In this document: positions 16,262 through 25,452 of the stretch, in pieces
How positions within the stretch are numbered: position 1 is the stretch's first letter
Layout: every line of letters begins with the position of its first letter
Assembly: GCF_022829515.1 (NCBI RefSeq)
Contig: NZ_JAKSYL010000153.1
Span: 1 to 64,000, forward strand
Direction: 5' to 3'
From: Methylobacterium sp. J-048
GTDB lineage: Bacteria > Pseudomonadota > Alphaproteobacteria > Rhizobiales > Beijerinckiaceae
Length of the DNA: 64,000 nucleotides
Made by a program: the position numbers and the translations under genes
The notes under the pieces: generated by a model
Database searches by the model: none
What the model was told of the DNA's origin: nothing
What the model saw: the letters and a program-made list of their open reading frames with translations, nothing else

Positions 16262-16909
16262 TCACAGCACCAACGCCAACCCCGGCACCAGCGCCGCCAA
16301 ACGCGTCGGTGGGCCGAGCTCCGCCTCGGCCTCCGGGGTCGCCAGGGTCGCGATCCGGCAGCGGCCATCCTGGCTGAGGCCGGTCACCAGGCGACCGCCC
16401 GGTTCGAGGGCCGCGCGCCAGTGTGGCGGGATGGCCTCGACGCTGCCATGCACGAGGATCCGGTCGAAGCCGCCGTCCGGCAACTCCGGGGCGAGGCCGT
16501 CGGCCTGGACCACGTGCACCTCGGACAGGGCAGCGAGCCGCGCGGCGGCCTCCCGCGCCAGGGTCGCGTAGCGCTCCAGGCTGAGGACCGCGCCGGCCCC
16601 GAGCTTCGCCAGCAGGGCTGTGGCGTAGCCCGAGCCGGTCCCGATCTCCAGCACCCGGTTCCCGGGCTCGACGCGCAGCAGCGCCAGCATCTGCGCCACC
16701 AGGGTCGGCGCGGTCATCGAGGCGCCGCAGGGCAGCGGCAGGGCGATGTCGCGCCGGGCCCGGGCGCGATGGGCGACCGGGGCGAACGGCTCCCGCGGGA
16801 CCTGCTCCATGGCCCGCAGGATCGCGGTGTCCCGCATCCCCCGGCCCCGGAGCGCCATGACGAAGGCCGCGTTGCCGGCAGCCTCCTCGAGGCCGCCCAG
16901 ATCGATCAC
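16262..16909 (-). CDS. pcm: Protein-L-isoaspartate O-methyltransferase
   Basis: A 215-residue SAM-dependent methyltransferase of the Pcm family, which repairs isoaspartyl residues in aged proteins. It has [17 protein letters not shown], the substrate-binding [16 protein letters not shown] region, and motif [17 protein letters not shown]; the [16 protein letters not shown] motif takes the usual 'D-x-I-x-V-x-G-A' place. The C-terminal third is more divergent than in E. coli Pcm. Its start overlaps the surE stop by 4 bases, giving the conserved surE-pcm stationary-phase pair. Confidence 0.88.
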   Translation of the reverse strand: MIDLGGLEEAAGNAAFVMALRGRGMRDTAILRAMEQVPREPFAPVAHRARARRDIALPLPCGASMTAPTLVAQMLALLRVEPGNRVLEIGTGSGYATALLAKLGAGAVLSLERYATLAREAAARLAALSEVHVVQADGLAPELPDGGFDRILVHGSVEAIPPHWRAALEPGGRLVTGLSQDGRCRIATLATPEAEAELGPPTRLAALVPGLALVL

Positions 16910-17670
16910 GCCGAGAAGGCCTGCGCGAATCGCGTCAGCGTCGGCTCGTCCGTGAGGTCGAGGCGGAGCGGCGTCACCGAGATCCGCTTCTCGGCGATCG
17001 CCTTCAGGTCCGAGCCGTGGCCCGGCTCGAACCGGGCCTTGGCGAAGGCCAGCCAGAAATACGGGTTGCCGCGCCCGTCGACCCGGGCGTCGATCGACAG
17101 CAGCGCCTGGTTCCGGAAGCCTTGCGCCGCCACCGCGATGCCCTGGACGGCGTCAGGCTCGCAATCCGGAAAATTCACGTTGACCAGGATGCCGGGCTCG
17201 ATTCCGGTCTCCAGGATCTTGCGGATCACCTTCGGGCCGTGCTCCCGGGCGCAGTCCCACTTGAGATTGGTGCGTCCGCCCGCCCCGTAGGCCTGGCTCA
17301 GCGCGATCGACCGGATGCCGAGGATCGTGCCCTCCATGGCGGCCGCGATCGTGCCCGAATAGGTCACGTCCTCGGCGACGTTCTGGCCGCGGTTGACCCC
17401 CGACAGGACCAGGTCCGGCCCGTGATCGCCCAGGATGTGGCGCACCCCCAGGATGACGCAGTCGGAGGGCGTGCCCTTCACGGCGAAGCGCTGCTCCGAG
17501 ATCTGCCGCAGGCGCAGCGGGTCGTTCAGCGAGAGCGAGTGCGACACGCCGGACTGGTCGCTCTCCGGCGCCACCACCCAGACGTCGTCGGACAGCTCCC
17601 GGGCGATCTCCTCCAGGGTGGCGAGCCCCGGCGCGTGGATGCCGTCGTCGTTAGTGACTAGGATGCGCAT
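16906..17670 (-). CDS. surE: 5'/3'-nucleotidase SurE
   Basis: A 254-residue SurE beginning at ATG 17670. The N-terminal nucleotide-binding motif [15 protein letters not shown] supplies the metal-binding Asp-Asp pair; the second set of ligands is in [14 protein letters not shown], and [18 protein letters not shown] is the family signature. SurE dephosphorylates nucleoside monophosphates and short polyphosphate, with a role in stationary phase. The start overlaps the serS stop by one base (ATGA) and the stop overlaps pcm, making a serS-surE-pcm operon on the minus strand. Confidence 0.97.
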   Translation of the reverse strand: MRILVTNDDGIHAPGLATLEEIARELSDDVWVVAPESDQSGVSHSLSLNDPLRLRQISEQRFAVKGTPSDCVILGVRHILGDHGPDLVLSGVNRGQNVAEDVTYSGTIAAAMEGTILGIRSIALSQAYGAGGRTNLKWDCAREHGPKVIRKILETGIEPGILVNVNFPDCEPDAVQGIAVAAQGFRNQALLSIDARVDGRGNPYFWLAFAKARFEPGHGSDLKAIAEKRISVTPLRLDLTDEPTLTRFAQAFSA

Positions 17671-19085
17671 CAGCGGGCCCCTTCGATCCGGTTGAGCCCG
17701 CCCATGTAGGGGTGGAGCACCGACGGGATCGTGATGCTCCCGTCCGGGTTCTGGTAGTTCTCCATGACGGCGATCAGGGCGCGGCCGACCGCGACCCCTG
17801 AGCCGTTGAGCGTGTGGACATAGGCCGGCTTGCCGTCCTTGCCCCGGTAGCGGGCGTTCATCCGCCGGGCCTGGAACGGGCCGCAGACGGAACACGACGA
17901 GATCTCGCGATGGGTGCGCTGGCCGGGCACCCAGACTTCGATGTCGTAGGTTTTTTGGGAGGCGAAGCCCATGTCGCCGGTGCAGAGCGTCATCACCCGG
18001 TAGGGCAGATCCAGCTTCTTCAGGACCGCCTCCGCGCAGGTGAGCATCCGCTCGTGCTCGTTGGCAGATTCCTCTGGCGTGGTGACCGAGACCAGCTCGA
18101 CCTTGTTGAACTGGTGCTGACGCAGCATGCCGCGGGTGTCCCGCCCCGCCGCCCCGGCCTCGGCCCGGAAGCAGGGCGTGAGCGCGGTGAAGCGCAGGGG
18201 GAGCTCCTCTTCTTTCAGGATCGACTCGCGCACGAGGTTGGTCAGCGGCACCTCGGCGGTGGGGATGAGCCAGAAATCCTCCCGTGTGGGTGCCGCTTCG
18301 ATAGCCCGGTCGACCACGTCGGCGAGCCCGAGGGCGCCGTCGCGGAAGGCGGATTGATCCGCCTCGCCGGCATGGGCCAGGGCCTCGTGCAGCATCTCGG
18401 CCCGGCTCTGGATGTTCGACGAGAAGAACTGGTCGTCGGCGAATTTCGGCAGCTGTGCGGTGCCGAACATCGCGGCGTCCCGCACCAGAACCGGCGGCGT
18501 CACTTCCAGATACCCGTGCTCCTGCGTGTGCAGGTCGAGCATGAACTGGCCGAGCGCGCGCTCCAGCCGGGCGAGCTGACCTTTCAGCACCACGAATCGC
18601 GAGCCCGAGAGCTTGGCGGCGGATTCGAAATCCATCAGCCCGCTGGCCTCGCCAAGCTCGAAATGCTCGCGACCCTCGGTCAGCCGCTCACGGGTGGAAG
18701 CGTGACTGCGGTAGAGCACGTTGCCGTGCTCGTCGGCCCCGTCCGGCACGTCGGGTTTTGGCTGGTTCGGGATCGCGGCGAGTTTTTCCGCGAGCGCCGC
18801 GTCGGCCTGATCCTGCGCGGCCTTCAGCTCCGGCTCGGCCGCCTTCAGCGCAGCGACCTCCGCCATCAGAGCCGCGGCGCGCGCCTCGTCCTTCGCCTTC
18901 TTGGCGCCGCCGATCTCCTTGGCGAGCGCGTTGCGCCGCTCCTGGTTGGCCTGGGCCGCCGAGACCGCGGATTTGCGGGCCTCGTCGAGGGCGATCAGCG
19001 CGGACGAGAGCGGCGCGAGGCCCCGGCGAGCGAGGTCGCGGTCGAAGGCGTCCGGGTTGTCCCGGATGGCGCGGATGTCGTGCAT
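17670..19085 (-). CDS. serS: Seryl-tRNA synthetase
   Basis: A 471-residue class II seryl-tRNA synthetase starting at ATG 19085 ([22 protein letters not shown]). Residues 1-110 form the tRNA-binding antiparallel coiled coil. The core carries motif 2 ([27 protein letters not shown]) and motif 3 ([20 protein letters not shown]). It charges tRNA-Ser and, indirectly, tRNA-Sec. A longer frame reaching 19163 has no match to the family. It is the first gene of the serS-surE-pcm operon. Confidence 0.98.
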   Translation of the reverse strand: MHDIRAIRDNPDAFDRDLARRGLAPLSSALIALDEARKSAVSAAQANQERRNALAKEIGGAKKAKDEARAAALMAEVAALKAAEPELKAAQDQADAALAEKLAAIPNQPKPDVPDGADEHGNVLYRSHASTRERLTEGREHFELGEASGLMDFESAAKLSGSRFVVLKGQLARLERALGQFMLDLHTQEHGYLEVTPPVLVRDAAMFGTAQLPKFADDQFFSSNIQSRAEMLHEALAHAGEADQSAFRDGALGLADVVDRAIEAAPTREDFWLIPTAEVPLTNLVRESILKEEELPLRFTALTPCFRAEAGAAGRDTRGMLRQHQFNKVELVSVTTPEESANEHERMLTCAEAVLKKLDLPYRVMTLCTGDMGFASQKTYDIEVWVPGQRTHREISSCSVCGPFQARRMNARYRGKDGKPAYVHTLNGSGVAVGRALIAVMENYQNPDGSITIPSVLHPYMGGLNRIEGAR

Positions 19086-19176
19086 CGTGTCGGCTCGGAT
19101 CGGTGGCGCGCGAGGCTCGGCGCGCGCGGCCCCCGCTTTGCCGCATCGCGTCCGGTGGGACAAGCGCGGGCCGCCC

Positions 19177-19542
19177 TCACGCCTTCGGCGGCGCGATCTT
19201 CAGCTGGTCGATCGCCCAGAGCCAAGTGCCGTCCGGCTGCGCCCGGGCGACCTCCACGGATAGGGCACCGTTGGGCAATCGGGCGATGGTCAGGGCGAGG
19301 TCACCGTTGCGGACGGGCTCCAGCGCCTCGGCGGCCGGGAAGTCGGATTTGCGCGCCAGCAGGTCCGTGTAGAAGGCCCGGATCTCGGCGTGGCCCTTGG
19401 CCACGACGCGGCCGGCCGCCAGCACCGCCTCCGGCTCATAGAGCGCCACCAGCCCCTCGACATCGCCGGCATTGGCCCGTTGGTTGAAGAGCTGGGCTAG
19501 GGCGCCCGGCTCGGTTGCAGCGTCTCGGTTGTCTAGGGCCAT
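19177..19542 (-). CDS. SnoaL/NTF2-like protein
   Basis: A 121-residue NTF2-like (SnoaL) fold protein. Signs are [28 protein letters not shown], the [14 protein letters not shown] helix, and the final [13 protein letters not shown]. Such small barrels serve as enzymes or ligand-binding domains of many kinds, and here no catalytic residue can be assigned. It is 91 bases upstream of serS on the same strand and could be transcribed with it. Confidence 0.8.
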   Translation of the reverse strand: MALDNRDAATEPGALAQLFNQRANAGDVEGLVALYEPEAVLAAGRVVAKGHAEIRAFYTDLLARKSDFPAAEALEPVRNGDLALTIARLPNGALSVEVARAQPDGTWLWAIDQLKIAPPKA

Positions 19543-19587
19543 CTCTGATTCCTGTGTGAGCTATGGTTTTTCCGCATCTCAGAACGA

Positions 19588-19630
19588 GGCGCGGGTCCCC
19601 TCTCCCGATCGGGAGAGGGAGCCCGTCGCG
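19588..19630. repeat. Palindromic repeat family C, half copy
   Basis: Contains gggtcccctctcccgatcgggagaggg, a short perfect palindrome (ctcccgatcgggag) with the flanks found in other copies at 27718-27755, 38828-38943 and 63380-63424. Confidence 0.7.
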
Positions 19631-19762
19631 GTCTTCACAACGCGAAGTGTCAAAGACTGCTGCCCCGCAATTGCGGCACAGGGATCCGTATCCACACATC
19701 AGAGCCGACATGTTGCTCGCATTCCTGCGGAGGCTCCGAAACCCCATCCGTCCCGCCGGCGC

Positions 19763-20206
19763 TCATGCGAGCCGCGTCCCGCCGGCATCCTCCACCGAGA
19801 CGGCCACCGGGATCCCGGCCTTGACGCTCTCCGAGACCGTGCAGAAGCGTTCGAACTGCGCCAGCACCCGGTCGATGCGGGGCATGGCCTCGGCTGCGGC
19901 GCCGAGGCGGATGCGCACGTCGATCCCGGCGATCCGCAGGCGGCCCTCCGGGTTGCGCGCCATCCGGCAGGTCGCCTCGGCGGCGAGGCCCTGCGCCTCC
20001 TGCCGGAATTTTCCCAGCGCGAAGACCAGGCTGGCGCACAGGCAGTTCGCCACCCCGGAGGCCAACAGCTGCTCCGGCACCGGGCCGGTGCCGCCGCCGA
20101 CCGGGGGCGCCTCGTCGGTCAGCAGGTCGGGCAGGGTCGCGCCGAAATCGACGGTGAAGACGTAATCGCCGACCTGGGTGATCCGGATCGTCGGTCCCAC
20201 CTCCAT
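19763..20206 (-). CDS. OsmC family protein
   Basis: A 147-residue OsmC-like protein starting at ATG 20206. It has the two cysteine positions typical of the family: ANCLCASLVFALGKF carries the first (and a second nearby), and FCTVSESVKAGIPVAV carries the other at the helix start. OsmC/Ohr proteins reduce organic hydroperoxides through these cysteines, although many OsmC members have unknown substrates. PPVGGGTGPVPEQLLASGVANCLC is typical of the subgroup. It is divergently transcribed from the DUF815 ATPase gene. Confidence 0.83.
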   Translation of the reverse strand: MEVGPTIRITQVGDYVFTVDFGATLPDLLTDEAPPVGGGTGPVPEQLLASGVANCLCASLVFALGKFRQEAQGLAAEATCRMARNPEGRLRIAGIDVRIRLGAAAEAMPRIDRVLAQFERFCTVSESVKAGIPVAVSVEDAGGTRLA

Positions 20207-20350
20207 CGACGCCCTCCCCGGCTCGCCCTCGCGGAGGATCCAACGCCCGATCCGGCTTCGCGTTCGGACGACGCCGCGACGGATGCTTTCCGCAGCCGAA
20301 CGCCGTAGTACGGTCGCTCGACCGATCCGGCAGCAAAACCCCCCGATCCG

Positions 20351-21217
20351 ATGATGAGCTTCGAGACCCTGATGCCGCTCCTGGAGCGGATCGCCACCGC
20401 CCTGGAGCGGGCCGCGCCGCCCGCCCTGCCGGCCTTCGATCCGAACGCGGCCGACGCCTTCCTGTGGGGGCCCGAGCGGCGGCTGACTCCGGTGCCGCTG
20501 GTGGCCCGGGTGGAGATCGGCCTGCTCACCGGCATCGACCGCGCCCGTGACACCCTCATCGAGAACACCGAGCGCTTCGCCCGGGGCCTGCCGGCCAACA
20601 ACGCCCTGCTGTGGGGCGCCCGCGGCATGGGCAAGTCCTCGCTGGTCAAGGCGACCCATGCCGAGATCAACGCCCGCCGGCCCGCGGGCGCGCTGCCGAT
20701 GAAGCTCGTGGAGATCCACCGGGAGGACATCGAGGCGCTGCCCGACCTGATGGCGCTGCTGCGGCCCGACCCGCATCGCTGGCTGGTCTATTGCGACGAC
20801 CTGTCCTTCGACGGCGACGACACCTCGTACAAGTCGCTCAAGACCGCACTCGACGGCGGCATCGAGGGCCGGCCCGGCAACGTACTGTTCTACGCCACCT
20901 CCAACCGCCGGCACCTGCTTGCCCGCGACATGGTCGAGAACGAGCGCTCCACCGCGATCAACCCCGGCGAGGCCGTCGAGGAGAAGGTCTCGCTCTCGGA
21001 CCGGTTCGGCCTCTGGCTCGGCTTCCACAAATGCAGCCAGGACGAGTTCTTGGCGATGATCCGGGCCTATGCCGAGCGCTACGGCCTCGACCTGCCCCCC
21101 GAGCGCCTGCGCGCCGAGGCGCTGGAATGGGCCACCACCCGCGGCTCCCGCTCCGGCCGCACCGCCTTCCAGTTCATCCAGGACCTCGCCGGGCGGATGG
21201 GGAAGGTGATGGATTGA
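20351..21217 (+). CDS. DUF815 family AAA ATPase
   Basis: A 288-residue ATP-binding protein of the DUF815 family. The Walker A motif is GARGMGKSS (residues 89-97), preceded by the family mark ENTERFARGLPANNALLWG. VEIHREDIEALPDL, the Walker B region RWLVYCDDLSFD, TALDGGIEGRPGNVLFYATSNRRHL and DRFGLWLGF are the usual conserved blocks. The cellular role of DUF815 proteins is not established. An ATG also lies at 20354. The gene stands alone. Confidence 0.9.
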   Translation: MMSFETLMPLLERIATALERAAPPALPAFDPNAADAFLWGPERRLTPVPLVARVEIGLLTGIDRARDTLIENTERFARGLPANNALLWGARGMGKSSLVKATHAEINARRPAGALPMKLVEIHREDIEALPDLMALLRPDPHRWLVYCDDLSFDGDDTSYKSLKTALDGGIEGRPGNVLFYATSNRRHLLARDMVENERSTAINPGEAVEEKVSLSDRFGLWLGFHKCSQDEFLAMIRAYAERYGLDLPPERLRAEALEWATTRGSRSGRTAFQFIQDLAGRMGKVMD

Positions 21218-21262
21218 GGATTCTTGTAAGCACCTGATCGATTTGAGATATCTCACCCGCGC

Positions 21263-21369
21263 CCTCATCCTGAGGTGCCCGGCGATCGAAGGAGCTCTCC
21301 AGAAGCCTCTGTGATCCCTGGAGGCCTCCTTCGAGGCCTTCGCTGCGCTCCGTTGCCCCAGGATGAGGG
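21263..21369. repeat. Palindromic repeat family A
   Basis: Arms cctcatcctgaggtgc and ccccaggatgagg with an internal ggaggcctccttcgaggc segment, matching the element between secD and secF. It lies between the convergent DUF815 and TonB-receptor genes. Confidence 0.82.
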
Positions 21370-21431
21370 GGTGGATGGGAAGGACCCGTCGGGTCGATCG
21401 CCAGATCCGGACCGTGCGCCGCCCGGGCCGC

Positions 21432-23606
21432 TCAAAAATCCACCGACGCCGACAGCCACACCGTGCGTGGGGCGCCGAGGATGAGGGCGCCGTTCGGGTT
21501 GGCGATCCAGTAGTGGTTGTCGGTGACGTTGGTCATCGTCGCCCGCAGCGTGACCGGCTTGTCCTGCACGAGCGTTGCGTAGCGCAGGCCGAGATCCAGG
21601 GTCGTCCAGTCCGGGATCTTCGAGAAGGGCAGGTTGGTGAACGTCGTGCCGGCATAGGACGCGCCGGTATAGACGATCGTGGCGATCGCCGTGAGGCCGC
21701 GCAGGAACGGCGTGTCCCATTCGAGGCCTGTGGTGGCCTGGAAGCGCGGGGCGCCGGTGGCGGGATTGCCGTCGTAGAGGCCGCCCCGGGTCCGGCGCCA
21801 GCGGGCGTCGAGCAGGGTCGCGCCGGCGATGACGCGGAGATCCGGCACGATCTCGCCGAAGATCGTCCCTTCGAAGCCGCGGTTGCGCTGAGTGCCGCCG
21901 ACGCCGAAGACATTGGTCACGGGATCGACGGTGCCGGCCGGCTGGGTGATCTGGAAGGCGGCGAGCGTCGCCCCGAAGGTCTTGAAGTCGAGCTTCGCTC
22001 CGATCTCGTATTGCCGCGACCGGGCCGGCGGGAAGGTCTGCCCGGTGTTGGTTGCGGTGCCGGGCGCCCGCAAAGCCGTCAGGCCCTGCACCGCGTTGGC
22101 GTAGAGCGACAGGGCCTCGGTCGGCCGCACCACGAGGCCGAAGGCCGGCGTCGTCGCGCTCTTGTCGTAGGTGCTGCTCAGGAGGCCGGTGACCGGAGCG
22201 TAGTTGCCGAGCTCGATCTCTTGCCGGCGCGCGCCGACCATCAGCTCGACCAGCCCGTCGGCCACCGACATCGTGTCGGCCACGGCGTAGCTCGTCATCC
22301 GGTTGTAGCTCGTCCGGCCGCGGGGAAAGGCGGCGAGCGGTTGCCCCGGCCAGGCCAGGCGGGCCGGCGCGTAGAGGTTGGAGACATAGTCCGGGTAGGT
22401 GATCTGGCCGAGCGTCAGGTCCTGGTCGAGGTACGTCGCGGTGAACACGGCCTCGTGCTTGATCCAGCCCGTGTCGAACCGCGCCCGGGCTCCCGTCTCG
22501 CCCGACAGCGTCGCGGTGCCGCCGGTCTGGAAGATCGAGTTCACCTTGGTCCGCCCGGTCCGGTCCAAGAGGGTGAAGGCGGGGTTCTCCTGCTTGTCGT
22601 AGGTGAAGCGGTTGCCGCCGACCGCCGCGAACAGCGTGATGTCCGAGGTCAGGTCGAACTCCGCCCGCCCGAGCCCGGTGAGGCTGCCGGCGCGGGAGAA
22701 ATCGAAATTCTGGGACATGTTCCGGCGCGGGTCGGGCGCCCGGGGAACGCGCAGGCCCGGCTGGGGATTCCCGCCGCGGGTCTGGGCGTCGTAGGCGTCG
22801 TGCTGGCCGATGACGTCGAGGAACAGCCGGAGCCGGTCGCCGTCATAATCGAGGGCCAGCGAGCCGACGCCGTTGCGCTGGGCCGTGCGGTCGATCGGCG
22901 TCGCGCCGCCCAGGCCCGCGGCGTTGATCCGGACGCCGATCTGCTTCGCGTCGCCGTAGCGCCGCGCCACGTCGACCTCCGCCCCGCCGCGCGTCGGGGA
23001 GGCGTAGTCCACGGTCGCCCGGGTCAGCGGTTCGTCGGGCGCGCGCTTGGTGACGACGTTCACCGTGCCGGCGACGCTGCCGAAGATCGAGGCGCCGAAC
23101 AGGAACGCGGCCGGACCCTTGAGCACCTCGACCCGTTCGAGGGGGGCGGGATCGATCCGGTAATCCGGCACGAGGCCGTACAGGCCGTTCAGGGCGAACT
23201 CGCGGTTGTCGACGCGGAAGCCGCGGATCGTCAGCGCGTCGTAGCGGTTGCCGCTGCCGATCGAGGCGCGCACCGACGGGTCGGTGCGCGTCAGGACATC
23301 GCCGACACTGACCGCCTGCAGGTCGCGGATCGTCTTCTCGGTGTAGCTCGCCGTGCTGAACGGCGTCCGCATGTAGTCCCGGTTGCCGAGGATCCCGAGC
23401 CGGCTGCCCCGGGCGACCTGCCCGCCGACGAACGCCTTCGGCAGGCCGCCCGCCTCCCCCTGGCCGACCCGGCCCGCGGCCGGATTGCGCGACTCGACCG
23501 AGAGCGTCTCGAGCTGGACCGAGGTTTCCTGTGCCAGCGCAGCGTGGTTCGCTGTCAGGAGAAGCGTTGCCAGAAGTGTAACGTTGCGGATGCGCGTGCA
23601 GGTCAT
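21432..23606 (-). CDS. TonB-dependent siderophore receptor
   Basis: A 724-residue outer membrane receptor. After a signal peptide (residues 1-26, ending ALAQ) comes the plug domain (SYTEKTIRDLQAVSVGDVL, VEVLKGPAAFLFG, GSVAGTVNVVTKRA) and a 22-strand barrel ending in VDF. The plug begins with the loosely conserved TonB-box region near ETSVQLETLSVES. The plug and the receptor length indicate uptake of ferric siderophores; the ligand is not deducible. No ABC transporter or TonB gene adjoins it. Upstream (about 23720-23860) is an AT-rich stretch that could hold an iron-responsive promoter. Confidence 0.92.
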   Translation of the reverse strand: MTCTRIRNVTLLATLLLTANHAALAQETSVQLETLSVESRNPAAGRVGQGEAGGLPKAFVGGQVARGSRLGILGNRDYMRTPFSTASYTEKTIRDLQAVSVGDVLTRTDPSVRASIGSGNRYDALTIRGFRVDNREFALNGLYGLVPDYRIDPAPLERVEVLKGPAAFLFGASIFGSVAGTVNVVTKRAPDEPLTRATVDYASPTRGGAEVDVARRYGDAKQIGVRINAAGLGGATPIDRTAQRNGVGSLALDYDGDRLRLFLDVIGQHDAYDAQTRGGNPQPGLRVPRAPDPRRNMSQNFDFSRAGSLTGLGRAEFDLTSDITLFAAVGGNRFTYDKQENPAFTLLDRTGRTKVNSIFQTGGTATLSGETGARARFDTGWIKHEAVFTATYLDQDLTLGQITYPDYVSNLYAPARLAWPGQPLAAFPRGRTSYNRMTSYAVADTMSVADGLVELMVGARRQEIELGNYAPVTGLLSSTYDKSATTPAFGLVVRPTEALSLYANAVQGLTALRAPGTATNTGQTFPPARSRQYEIGAKLDFKTFGATLAAFQITQPAGTVDPVTNVFGVGGTQRNRGFEGTIFGEIVPDLRVIAGATLLDARWRRTRGGLYDGNPATGAPRFQATTGLEWDTPFLRGLTAIATIVYTGASYAGTTFTNLPFSKIPDWTTLDLGLRYATLVQDKPVTLRATMTNVTDNHYWIANPNGALILGAPRTVWLSASVDF

Positions 23607-23998
23607 AAAGGAATGAGCGCCGATCGAGTCGCGAAACCAGGTCGGCGATCGATTCCTCTCTCCGCAAAGCAGATCGGCGTGGGAATCATTAGCGCGCCAA
23701 CACGTCGCCGCTAGCAGCGGCGGACTGTTCGCGCAAGAAATAAAACCTAGATTTTATAAATTACAAGCTGATTGAACGATCCAATATCAATAATTTTGCC
23801 TGTTATTTAAGTAATTTTTATAATTCGGTTGGAATATTTCAATAAAAGCCTTTTAGTCGAAGAAAAACACGCAATCTTCGCCCTCATCCTGACGTGGCGC
23901 AGCAGGATGAGGGGGTTGAATGGGATCGGCCGGCACGCGGGACGGGGCGGTGATCTGGATGTCCGGCGCTCTTGTCCGGTATCGGATCCGGAGCGCGC
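23607..23998. promoter_or_regulatory. AT-rich gap upstream of the receptor, with repeat remnant
   Basis: This 392-base gap between the divergent ends of the receptor gene and dut has no credible gene. Positions about 23735-23865 are strikingly AT-rich (tttataaattacaagctg, ttatttaagtaattttt) against a 70% GC background. Positions 23881-23914 hold a collapsed copy of repeat family A (ccctcatcctgacg ... cagcaggatgaggg). Promoters, possibly Fur/Irr regulated, are likely here but no clean box can be named. Confidence 0.5.
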
Positions 23999-24469
23999 CT
24001 ACCGCCCGCTCGACCCGAACCCGCCCACACCCCGGCCCGAGCCCGAACTAAAATCGTCCGCCAGCACGGTCAGGACCGGCCGCGTCACGCGGGTGAAGAC
24101 CAGTTGCGCGATCCGGTCGCCCGGCTCGATCCGGACCGGATTGGCTTCGTCGCGGTTCCAGGCCGAGACCATCAGGGGGCCCTCGTAATCCGCGTCGATC
24201 ACGCCGGTGCCGTTGCCCAGTAACAGCCCTTCGCGGTGGCCGCGGCCGGAGCGTGGGAAGATCAGGCCGCACCAAGCCGGATCGCGGATCAGCACGCAGA
24301 AGCCCGCCGGGATCAGGGCCGGCGCCCCCCGGGGCGGGAGGATCAGCGGCTCGTCGAGGCAGGCATGCAGGTCGAGGCCGGCGGCCGCCGCCGAGCCCCA
24401 GCGGGGAAACCCCCAGCCGGCCAGGCGCGGGTCGAGGAGGCGCAGGCCGACCTCCGGCAGAGCGCTCAC
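23999..24469 (-). CDS. dut: dUTP diphosphatase
   Basis: A 156-residue trimeric dUTPase started at GTG 24469, which overlaps the stop of the upstream gene (GTGA). All five motifs are seen: AAGLDLHA (I), PRSGRGHREGLLL (II), GVIDADYEGPL (III), GDRIAQLVF (IV) and RGVGGFGSSGR (V). It hydrolyses dUTP to dUMP, keeping uracil out of DNA. Motif II and III are slightly unusual in that GNGTGVID replaces the common LANSVGTID. It is cotranscribed with a CitE-like gene. Confidence 0.95.
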   Translation of the reverse strand: MSALPEVGLRLLDPRLAGWGFPRWGSAAAAGLDLHACLDEPLILPPRGAPALIPAGFCVLIRDPAWCGLIFPRSGRGHREGLLLGNGTGVIDADYEGPLMVSAWNRDEANPVRIEPGDRIAQLVFTRVTRPVLTVLADDFSSGSGRGVGGFGSSGR

Positions 24470-25347
24470 GCGCCGAGCCGCGCGATCGCCTCGGCGAGCG
24501 CCAAGCTGCGCCGGGCGGCCTCGACGTGGAGTCGCTCGACCATGCGGCCATCCAGGGCGATGACCCCGTGGGCCTGGTTCTCCGGTGCCTCGAAGGCCGC
24601 GACCACCCGGCGCGCCTCGGCGATCTCGGCCTCGTCCGGCCCGAAGGCGGCGTTGGCCGGACCGATCTGGCTCGGGTGGATCAGCATCTTGCCGTCGAAG
24701 CCCAGATCGCGGCCCTCCGCGCATTCCGCCTCGAACCCGAGGGCGTCCCGCAGGTCGGTGAAGACCCCGTCGATCGCCTCGATCTCGTAGGCCCGGGCGG
24801 CGGCCAGGACGGTCATCAGCCAGGGGCGCAGGGCGGCGCGCCCCGGAGGGCGGATCCGGGCGGCCTTCACGAGATCGTTGGGGCCGATCACCAGGGCGGC
24901 GAGCCGTCCGTCCACGTCCCGGGCGGCCCCGGCGATCTCGGCGGCGTTGACCACCGCCATCGGCGTCTCGATCATCGCCCAGATCCGCGTCGCGAGCGGC
25001 GCCCCGAGCCGGCGCAGGCGCGAACCGACCGTGATCAGCGCGTCGGAGCTGCGCACCTTCGGCACCAGGATCGCGTCCGGGCCGGCGCCTGCGAGCGCCG
25101 CGAGGTCGGCTTCGCCGTCCTCGGTCTCGGGCGGATTGATCCGCACCACCACCTCGCGCGAACCGAAACCCCGCGCCGAGACTGCGGCGGCAACCGAAGT
25201 GCGGGCCTCGTCCTTCCGCTCCGGCGCGACGCCGTCCTCCAGGTCGATCAGGATCACGTCGGCGGTGAGCGTGCGCGCCTTCTCGAGGGCGCGGGCATTC
25301 GAGCCGGGCATGGCCAGCACGCTGCGGCGGGGACGGATCTCGCTCAT
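24466..25347 (-). CDS. HpcH/HpaI aldolase family, CitE/malyl-CoA thioesterase-like
   Basis: A 293-residue member of the CitE-like branch, started at ATG 25347. The metal ligands are in VILIDLEDGVAPERKDEAR and in WAMIETPMAVVNAAEI, and the family signature GFDGKMLIHPSQIGPAN is present. Relatives are the citrate lyase beta subunit, malyl-CoA lyase and the (3S)-malyl-CoA thioesterase (Mcl2) of the ethylmalonyl-CoA pathway; the length and C-terminal FEAPENQ...DGRMVERLHVEAARR fit the thioesterase type best. The window has no citC/D/F, so citrate lyase is unlikely. The gene overlaps dut by 4 bases. Confidence 0.85.
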   Translation of the reverse strand: MSEIRPRRSVLAMPGSNARALEKARTLTADVILIDLEDGVAPERKDEARTSVAAAVSARGFGSREVVVRINPPETEDGEADLAALAGAGPDAILVPKVRSSDALITVGSRLRRLGAPLATRIWAMIETPMAVVNAAEIAGAARDVDGRLAALVIGPNDLVKAARIRPPGRAALRPWLMTVLAAARAYEIEAIDGVFTDLRDALGFEAECAEGRDLGFDGKMLIHPSQIGPANAAFGPDEAEIAEARRVVAAFEAPENQAHGVIALDGRMVERLHVEAARRSLALAEAIARLGA

Positions 25348-25452
25348 CACGCTTCTCCCGGGCCGGCGTTGGCGCCCTCTGGGTCGCCGATAGCTTTCCG
25401 CCGCGTCTCGGGCAAGAACGCATCGTGGGCCAATGCCGCCCGGGAGGATCGA

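Noticed and set aside
21363..23714. A long plus-strand frame opposite the TonB receptor
   Set aside because: Antisense to a clear receptor; no domain, no ribosome binding site.
24466..25347. Citrate lyase beta subunit
   Set aside because: No citC, citD, citF or citX in the window, and the size and C-terminus fit malyl-CoA thioesterase better.
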